DNA of 64,000 nt from Pomphorhynchus laevis (lineage: Eukaryota; Acanthocephala; Palaeacanthocephala; Echinorhynchida; Pomphorhynchidae), in assembly GCA_012934845.2 (NCBI GenBank), contig WNNJ02000904.1, positions 1 to 64,000 of the forward strand, written 5' to 3'. Positions 61,401-64,000 of this stretch are shown piece after piece. The translations under genes and the position numbers were made by a program. The first letter of the stretch is position 1. Every line of letters starts with the position of its first letter. The notes beneath the pieces are model-generated. The model did no database searches and was not told the origin of the DNA. It was given only the letters and a program-made list of their open reading frames with translations.

Positions 61401-61734
61401 ATTAGCATACTATGTGTCACCTCTAAACATAAAAAAAAACAAAAGCACTTGTTCGCTGTATGATCAATCTTGATCACGTTTCGTCTACCTCCTTGACTTT
61501 TTTCAGAAAGAAAGTTCTACTAATAGCCTTATTTGAACTGCTGAATTCTCCTTAACTAAAAATATGCTTTTTAGATAATCTCTCTATATATGTGATAATT
61601 TGTTTGTTGCAAATATATGTCATTCGTTAGATTATTTAAAAAAGTATCGTATTTGTCATTGCGATTGCTTTAAAACAAAAATCAAAACAAGAGTATGCAA
61701 ATCGTTATATTAAGGCGCAATGTTAAAATGCTGT
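58465..61734 (+). repeat. Long HOR unit 58465 and partial unit 60853 up to the inversion
   Basis: One complete unit is followed by A, B and the first 170 bp or so of C. The direct-orientation array ends at GCGCAATGTTAAAA. No gene was seen. Confidence 0.85.
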
Positions 61735-64000
61735 TTTTAAAAGTAAGCAAACAGCCAAAACGACATTAAGATGGTTCATACTACTAATTTGTGCTCACGG
61801 TCATCATTTAGGTTACAACGTGACAATAGTATGCTGATCCATATCTATCTCCTTGTTTTTACATATTGCAGCTTTGAACATTTTGCGCTATTTCAGGTTA
61901 CTTAATTTTTTTATATGTTACTACAATTTTGGCGCTAAAATCAAGCAATTTATAAAAGATGCTATTTTTAAAAGTCAAGCAGACAGCAGAAAACGTAATT
62001 AAGATAGCCGATACTACTAATTTGTGCTTTTGGTTATCATTAAAGTTTAAACTTGACAAGCGGTTTGCTCATTGCTTTCTGTTGACATTTTTCACATATA
62101 GCAGCTTTTAACATTTTGCCTTTTTATAACGAATTGCATACTCTTGTTTTGATTCTTGTTTAAAGCAATCGCAATGAAAAATACAATACTTTTTTTAATA
62201 ATCTAACGAATTACATATATTTGCAACAAACAAATTGACTCATATATATAGAGATTGTCTAAAAAGCATCTTTTTAGTTTAGGAGAATTCAGCAGTTCGA
62301 ATAAGGCTCTTAAGAGAACTTTCTTTTTTAAAAAAGTCAAGCAGGCAGACGAAACGTCATCAAGATTGATCATACAACGAACAAGTGCTTTTGTTTTTTT
62401 GAAGTTTAGAGGTGACACATAGTATGCTAATCTTTAGTTTTGATCAGCTAGTTTACGATAGCAGCTTAAAACATATGGCCGTTTTCAATTGAAACCCATG
62501 ACAATTAATGTCATGCATGCCTGATGCAATCTAAATCATGCAATGCCAAATTCGTTTAAAAGCTAGTAAAATGACATAATGCGACAACAATAAACACGTC
62601 TGTTATCAACAAAGATGGTCTAATGTGCAAGTTTTATGTTACTACAATTTTATCGTTCTAATCAAGCAATTTATAGAAAATGCAATTTGTAAAAGTCAAG
62701 CAGACAGCCAAAACGTCAGTAAGATGGCTCATACAACGTATTTGTGCTCTCGTTAATCATTGACGTTTCAACGTGACAAATAGGATGCTAATTGTTATCT
62801 GTTGACGTTTCTAAAATACTGCTGCCTTTTACATTTGGCCCAATTTCACTGAAATGCTGACTCTTGTTATTATGCTTGTTTAATGCAATCTCAATGATAC
62901 ATACGATAATCTTTTAAATAAGAAAAGGATGGATACTTTAACGCAGCAAATAAATTGACTGATACAAAGATAAATAATCTAAAAAGCAAATTTTTAGTTT
63001 ACGAGAATTCAGCAGTTAGAATTAAGCTTTAAAGAGAACATTCTATTTTTTAAATGTCAAGCAGGCAGCCGAAACGTCATTGAAATTAATCATAGTACAG
63101 ACGAGTGCTATTGTACATTTTCGACGTATGAAGTTGACACATGGTATGCTAATCATTAGTGTGGATCAGTTAATGAACGACAGCAGCTTAAAACATATTG
63201 CTGTATTCGATTGAAATCCATGACAATTATTATCAGGCATGTTTGATGCAATCTTAATCATGCAATTCCCAAATTGTTTTAAGGATAGTAAAATGACATC
63301 ATGTTGCAACAATTAAAACGCCTGTTATAAATCAAGATGGTCTAATATGCAAGTTTTAAGTTACTACAATTTTATCGCTTGAATCAAGCAATTTATAGAA
63401 AATGCAATTTTTAAAGTGAAGCAGACAGCCGAAACGTCATTAAGATTGTACATGCCACTGATTTGTGCTTTCGATCATCATTAACCTTAATCCGTGACAA
63501 ATAGTCTGGTTATCGTTATTTGTTGATATTTTCATTTTGCAACTTTTTACATTTTGCCGTATTATAACGAAATGCATACTTTTGTTATGATGCTTGTTCA
63601 ATGCAATCCCAATGACAAAACAATAATCTTTAAAATATAACATCGAATAATACTTAACCGCAACAAAAAAATTTATTGATATATATAGAGATAGTTTTAC
63701 AAGCAAATTTTTAGTTTATAAAAATTCAGCAGTTCGAATTAAGCTATTAAGAGAAAATGCTATTTTTCAAAAGTCAAGCAGGAAGTCGAAACGTCATCAA
63801 ATTGATCATGCTACGGATGTGTGATCGTGTCGTTTTTTAGACTTTCAGAGGTTACCTATAGTATCTTATCGTTAGTGTTGATCAGTTGTTAAACGACAGC
63901 AGCTTAAAACAAAGAGCCGTTTTCCATTGAAATTAATGACAATATATCATGCATGTTTGATGCAATCTTAAGCATACACATGCCAAATTCTTAAAAAAAA
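61735..64000 (-). repeat. Satellite array in inverted orientation
   Basis: From here to the window end every landmark appears as its reverse complement, for example GGTCATCATTTAGGTTACAACGTGACAA, the C header near 62250, B near 62615, A near 62970, F near 63340 and E near 63690. The order read rightwards (C', C, B, A, F, E, D) is the exact reverse of the left array. The junction joins AATGTTAAAA to AAAATGCTGTTTTTAAAAG with a four-base A overlap. The inverted part extends beyond the window. Confidence 0.9.

Noticed and set aside
1-64000. CRISPR array or tandem gene family
   Set aside because: The period is about 360 bp with no short repeat-spacer pattern and no conserved long frame. The periodicity is satellite DNA.

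Overview
The window is eukaryotic and looks like an AT-rich animal, probably an invertebrate. Almost all of it is one complex satellite array, and the only protein-coding sequence lies in retroelements inserted into that array. An RTE-type LINE, LINEs with a restriction-like endonuclease, and a ubiquilin-derived sequence all fit a metazoan. The species cannot be named from the sequence. No host gene, tRNA, rRNA or CRISPR was found.

Satellite. The basic monomer is about 360 bp and occurs in two diverged classes that alternate. Six monomers plus a partial one form a higher-order repeat (HOR) of about 2.38-2.39 kb, called here A-B-C-C'-D-E-F (C' is a fragment of about 230 bp). HOR starts, taken at the A header, are near 1, 3606, 7214, 11057, 13797, 16172, 18557, 21789, 24180, 26561, 28953, 36229, 37677, 40059, 41503, 43893, 50812, 52255, 54643, 57027, 58465 and 60853. 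Four units (36229, 40059, 50812, 57027) are short forms of about 1.44 kb (A-B-E-F). One unit (11057) has an extra D. At about 61735 the array flips orientation and runs inverted to the end of the window.

Insertions, left to right. (1) A Penelope-like reverse-transcriptase fragment of about 1.2 kb sits in monomer D of the first three units. It was amplified with the HOR, and the third copy is cut short at about 9064. (2) A 5'-truncated RTE-type LINE lies on the minus strand at 19443-20270 with an 18-bp target-site duplication. (3) A 4.9-kb LINE lies on the plus strand at 29704-34585 with an 11-bp duplication. It encodes one open 1528-residue protein: N-terminal zinc finger, reverse transcriptase, CCHC plus restriction-like endonuclease, then a long C-terminal tail that is recognisably ubiquilin (STI1-type region and UBA-like end, no UBL). 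(4) A related but broken 4.5-kb LINE lies on the minus strand at 44726-49249. Its 5' UTR, RT and endonuclease match element 3, but after the endonuclease it carries an unrelated Asn/Ser/Asp/His-rich tail of about 450 residues.

The main discovery candidate is the pair of LINEs. They share a replication core but carry different AT-rich C-terminal tails attached at the same point, and one tail is a captured ubiquilin. This suggests a LINE family that repeatedly acquires host coding sequence downstream of its endonuclease.
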